From positions 1-19,732 of the forward strand of contig JBBAPK010000046.1 in assembly GCA_040400875.1 (NCBI GenBank): a DNA stretch of 19,732 nt, written 5' to 3'. The position numbers and the translations under genes were made by a program. The notes beneath the pieces were generated by a model that saw only the letters and a list, made by a program, of their open reading frames with translations, made no database searches and had not been told where the DNA came from. Shown piece by piece: positions 17,497 to 19,732 of this stretch; positions within the stretch are counted from its first letter, which is position 1; each line of letters starts with the position of its first letter. This stretch comes from PBB1 sp040400875. Its GTDB lineage: Bacteria > Pseudomonadota > Gammaproteobacteria > Burkholderiales > Burkholderiaceae_C.

Positions 17497-17730
17497 GCGC
17501 AGGGCCTTGAAACAGCGCGTCAAGCGGCGCCGGATCGCTGGGGCGTCGACCACGGCAACGCCTCGGGTGGCAGTGTAGGCACCGGCGGCGGCTTCGCCAA
17601 TGAAGCTTGGCACGTTCAGGTGGGCGCCATCTCGCTCGCGTTCGACGATCTGAGCGACAAGTTGGGACAGTTCCTGCTGTGTCGGCCGGCGTCGGGGTGC
17701 ATGGGCCGCAAGTTTGGCGACCACTTTCAT
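17497..17730 (-). other. Open frame between tRNA-Arg and hutG: N-terminal extension or separate coding remnant
   Basis: In frame with hutG, 78 codons from ATG 17730 encode a protein-like stretch including PTQQELSQLVAQIVERERDG and HLNVPSFIGEAAAGAY. About two thirds of the 57 codons I scored end in G or C, less than in the neighbouring genes, and there is no ribosome binding site before 17730. I do not recognise it as a domain. It may be an extension of HutG, an eroded small gene, or a chance open frame. Confidence 0.25.
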
Positions 17731-17746
17731 TTGCAGCGCTTGTGCG

Positions 17747-17822
17747 TGGTGCGCCCGGCTGGGATCGAACCAGCAACCCCTGCCTTCGGAGGGCAGTACT
17801 CTATCCATTGAGCTACGGACGC
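17747..17822 (-). tRNA. tRNA-Arg (anticodon CCG)
   Basis: The minus strand gives a 76-nt cloverleaf. The acceptor stem is GCGTCCG/CGGGCGC with one T-G wobble, and the D arm is AGCTCAATGGATAGAGT. The anticodon stem CTGCC/GGCAG carries loop CTCCGAA (anticodon CCG), the T arm is GGTTCGATCC, and CCA is encoded. It reads CGG codons, which are used in this GC-rich genome. It lies upstream of hutG on the same strand. No integrase or att duplication is seen beside it. Confidence 0.97.
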
Positions 17823-17832
17823 AACGAGGACG

Positions 17833-17838
17833 ATTGTA
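17833..17838 (-). promoter_or_regulatory. Candidate -10 element of tRNA-Arg
   Basis: TACAAT on the minus strand ends 10 nt before the tRNA-Arg 5' end, a good distance for a -10 box, and is followed by a C/T-rich discriminator (CGTCCTC). No convincing -35 is found at 16-18 nt spacing (TTGAAA is present but only 10 nt away). Confidence 0.35.
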
Positions 17839-17881
17839 GTCAGCGGCCTTTCAACCACCGGCCGCAGCGAGGCCCCGCGCC

Positions 17882-17923
17882 TATACTCGCACGCCGGTCC
17901 GGAAGAACCCTGGGTTCCCGGCG
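17882..17923 (+). promoter_or_regulatory. Candidate -10 element and 5'-end hairpin upstream of the cytochrome c gene
   Basis: TATACT at 17882-17887 is the best -10 match before the cytochrome gene, without a good -35. Just after the expected start site, CGCCGG (17892-17897) can pair with CCGGCG (17918-17923), enclosing an inner GAACC/GGTTC stem (17905-17909 with 17913-17917) and a 7-nt bulge. Such a structure at the mRNA 5' end could protect the transcript; this is inference. Confidence 0.3.
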
Positions 17924-17964
17924 CAACTTCTCCCTAATCGCACCACCCGCCATTCGAGGATTTC

Positions 17965-18540
17965 ATGAGCGACGCCAGCCACTCTCACGAAGAAGAAGCC
18001 CACGAAGGGCCGATCAAGACCCCAAAGCAACTGATCACCACCATTGTCTTTTCGGTCCTCGTACCCGTGGTCGCCATCGTGTTGCTCGCCACCTACGTCA
18101 CGACTGACAAGCGGCCCGCCGCAGGCAGCGACGGTCTCGGCGCCGAAGCCACGGCCCTGCGGATTTCGCGGGTGGGCCATTTGGAGGTGAAAGACGCCTC
18201 GAACCCCGCCGCCTTGAAGACCGGCGAGCAGGTCTACACGGCCCAGTGCTCGGGTTGCCACGCGGCCGGCATGCTGGGCGCACCCAAATTCGGCGATGCG
18301 AGCGCCTGGGGCCCGCGCATCACGCAAGGCTATGACGTCCTGTTGACCAGCGCGCTCAAGGGCAAGAACTCGATGAGTGCCCAAGGCGGCGGCGACTACA
18401 GCGATGTGGAAATCGGCCGCGCGGTGGTCTACATGGCCAACCAGGGCGGCGCGAAGTTTGCCGAACCCGCAGTGCCTGGCGCAGCGGCGCCAGCGGCAGC
18501 CAGCGCAGAGGCTTCCGCACCCGCTGACGCTGCCAAGTAA
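17965..18540 (+). CDS. Membrane-anchored c-type cytochrome (c5-like)
   Basis: A 191-residue monohaem cytochrome. A His/Glu-rich cytoplasmic start (SHSHEEEAHEGP) precedes one transmembrane helix (about residues 21-45), so the haem domain lies in the periplasm. Haem attaches at C95SGCH99, and Met137 in KNSMSAQGGGDY is the likely distal ligand, as in cytochrome c5. The C terminus is a low-complexity Ala/Pro tail (about 25 residues). Its redox partners are unknown, probably a terminal oxidase chain. The start is supported by GAGGA 5 nt upstream of the ATG. It is transcribed alone and ends at a clear terminator. Confidence 0.93.
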   Translation: MSDASHSHEEEAHEGPIKTPKQLITTIVFSVLVPVVAIVLLATYVTTDKRPAAGSDGLGAEATALRISRVGHLEVKDASNPAALKTGEQVYTAQCSGCHAAGMLGAPKFGDASAWGPRITQGYDVLLTSALKGKNSMSAQGGGDYSDVEIGRAVVYMANQGGAKFAEPAVPGAAAPAAASAEASAPADAAK

Positions 18541-18560
18541 AGCAGCGTTCGGTTCATCTC

Positions 18561-18584
18561 AAACGGCCCCAGTCGGGGCCGTTT
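18561..18584. terminator. Bidirectional intrinsic terminator
   Basis: AAACGGCCCC, AGTC, GGGGCCGTTT forms a perfect 10-bp stem with a 4-nt loop, flanked by short A and T runs that serve as the U-tail on either strand. It lies 20 bp after the cytochrome stop and 11 bp beyond the end of the convergent gene, so it serves both. Confidence 0.85.
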
Positions 18585-18595
18585 GCACGTCTGAG

Positions 18596-19153
18596 TCAGG
18601 CGCGAAGCTCGGCGGCCGGGCTCAGCGTGACATGAAAGCGCTGCTGCAATTCGGCGTTGGTGGTCTCGGTCACTGCGGGCCACAGACCTTGCTCGATGGC
18701 ATCGGCAGCGGTTTCCATGTCCAGGGTGTGGACCAGCCCCAGGCCAAGGTCGGCAGCCACAAAAAGCCTGCCGTTTTCATCCAACCAAGTTGAGCCCAAC
18801 ACCGCAGCGCGACCGCTGTGGCTGATCAATTCGACTCGGGTCAGGCGGCCGCTGGTATCGCGTGACCCCGAAAGCCGCCACACCCAGGGGGCGGCTTCGA
18901 GCTCCACGTAAACGCGCTGCGGCCCGTTCTGAAAGAACCAGGCGCCGGACTCATCGCTGGCGTAATTGCGCTCGATGAATTCGCGCAGGCCGACGTGCTC
19001 GAGCCGGCTGCCCTTGGCCTGCGGAAAGAGCCCAGCCGCCTGCGTGCGGTCGTCGCGCAAATACCAGTCACCGCGCGCATCGAGCGCCAGCCAGCCACGG
19101 CAATGCGGCACCTTGGGCCATTTTTTCAGCGCAGCGGCAACGATGTCGTCCAT
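18596..19153 (-). CDS. Conserved betaproteobacterial protein of unknown function (possibly DUF2946-annotated)
   Basis: A 185-residue soluble protein starting MDDIVAAALKKWPKVPHCRG, with WLALDARGDWYLRDD, FIERNYASDESGAWFFQNGPQRVYVELE and STWLDENGRLFVAADLGLGLVHT. From memory it resembles ~180-residue Burkholderiales proteins often labelled DUF2946 and found beside YheT-type hydrolases; I could not verify the label. No catalytic motif, signal peptide or membrane segment is seen. It follows the hydrolase gene by 7 bp on the same strand, so the two are probably co-transcribed. Confidence 0.82.
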   Translation of the reverse strand: MDDIVAAALKKWPKVPHCRGWLALDARGDWYLRDDRTQAAGLFPQAKGSRLEHVGLREFIERNYASDESGAWFFQNGPQRVYVELEAAPWVWRLSGSRDTSGRLTRVELISHSGRAAVLGSTWLDENGRLFVAADLGLGLVHTLDMETAADAIEQGLWPAVTETTNAELQQRFHVTLSPAAELRA

Positions 19154-19160
19154 GGCTGAG

Positions 19161-19732
19161 TCAAACCCAGCCGTGCGAGCTCAGCCAATGGAGCACGCGT
19201 TGGGGCGTGGCCAGCAGCCGACCCGGGAAGCGCCCGGTGGCAAAGCCGTTGTGTCCACCACGCTCGGGCTGCCACAGCGTCACGTGCTTGGCCACCTCGG
19301 CCTGGCGTGGCAAGGACCACGCCGGCACGAACGGGTCATTGCGTGCGTTGAGCACCAACGCCGGGACGCGGATGCGGTGCAGGTGCGGCTTGGCCGAGCC
19401 ACGCAGCCAGTAGTCCTCGGTGTTACGAAAGCCGTGCACGGGCGCGGTGTACAGGTTGTCAAAGGCGTACAAGTCGCGAGCGGCCAGCATCTTTTCGCGG
19501 TTGAACAGGCCCGGGTTCATGCGCAGTTTTGCCAGCGCCTTGGGCCGCAGCGAATTCAAGAACATGCGGGTGTAGACCTGCCGGTTGAAGCCCGCGCCCA
19601 CCGCATGACCGCAGGCGGTGAGGTCCACCGGCGACGACACCGCGGCAATGGCGCCAACCCGCGCCGAGGCCTGATCGCCGGCTTCTTGCGCCCAGCGCAG
19701 CAGCGCATTGCCGCCCTTCGAAATGCCCACCG
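19161..19732 (-). CDS. YheT-type alpha/beta hydrolase, C-terminal part (5' end beyond the window)
   Basis: About 190 C-terminal residues of an alpha/beta hydrolase of the YheT/ABHD1-3 group. The nucleophile elbow GISKGGNALLRW is at the window edge (Ser in G-x-S-x-G). It is followed by AAVSSPVDLTACG, a cap region with RDLYAFDNLYTAPVHGFRNTEDYW, the acid Asp in LVLNARNDPFVP, and the catalytic His in ERGGHNGF. The whole triad is thus present. Family members are putative esterases, and the substrate is unknown. The leftmost listed GTG at 19730 is internal, not a start. The stop lies 7 bp before the next gene. Confidence 0.93.
   Translation of the reverse strand, partial: VGISKGGNALLRWAQEAGDQASARVGAIAAVSSPVDLTACGHAVGAGFNRQVYTRMFLNSLRPKALAKLRMNPGLFNREKMLAARDLYAFDNLYTAPVHGFRNTEDYWLRGSAKPHLHRIRVPALVLNARNDPFVPAWSLPRQAEVAKHVTLWQPERGGHNGFATGRFPGRLLATPQRVLHWLSSHGWV

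Noticed and set aside
17747..17822. tRNA-Arg as an integration site of a genomic island
   Set aside because: No integrase, no duplicated tRNA 3' end and no foreign gene content appear on either side within the window.

Overview
This GC-rich window reads as the chromosome of a betaproteobacterium, most likely of order Burkholderiales (Comamonadaceae / Rubrivivax-Leptothrix type). The grounds are the gene families and their residue-level resemblance (EF-Tu start, ApaG, the COG4389 'recombinase' family, the c5-type cytochrome, YheT), the tRNA-Tyr/Gly/Thr-tuf order, the trpEGDC order and a strong G/C bias at third codon positions. Almost everything is housekeeping or core metabolism. I see no prophage, insertion sequence, CRISPR array or defence island.

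Layout. (1) 1-530, minus strand: tRNA-Tyr, tRNA-Gly and tRNA-Thr followed by the first 18 codons of tuf, the conserved tRNA-tufB translation operon. (2) 528-5289, minus strand: a compact tryptophan operon trpE-trpG-trpD-trpC with GTGA and ATGA stop/start overlaps, and the uracil-DNA glycosylase gene ung at its distal end. The trpE leader carries a perfect hairpin. (3) 5572-8012, plus strand: apaG and a large membrane protein of the misnamed 'site-specific recombinase' family. (4) 8025-11404: a 49-residue membrane protein (minus) whose start codon interlocks with that of the lipoprotein murein transglycosylase mltA (plus), then a polytopic membrane protein fused to a spermidine-synthase-like domain. 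(5) 11475-15003: two UPF0149/YecA paralogues in opposite orientation flank a lone cyanase gene (cynS), a calcineurin-like phosphoesterase and a small unannotated-looking ORF. (6) 15114-17822: methylmalonate-semialdehyde dehydrogenase (mmsA), convergent N-formylglutamate deformylase (hutG-like) and tRNA-Arg(CCG), i.e. amino-acid catabolism. (7) 17965-19732: a membrane-anchored cytochrome c with a clear bidirectional terminator, a betaproteobacterial protein of unknown function and the 3' part of a YheT-type alpha/beta hydrolase that runs off the window.

Functional links are local. The trp genes take chorismate to indole-3-glycerol phosphate (trpB, trpA and trpF are not in this window). MltA acts on peptidoglycan, and mmsA and hutG belong to separate degradation routes (valine/inositol and histidine). 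The points most worth a second look are the interlocked CATG start codons at 8172-8175, the open frame between tRNA-Arg and hutG, the small conserved-looking ORF at 13924-14154, the trpE leader structure and the inverted UPF0149 pair. I found no convincing novel multi-gene system.
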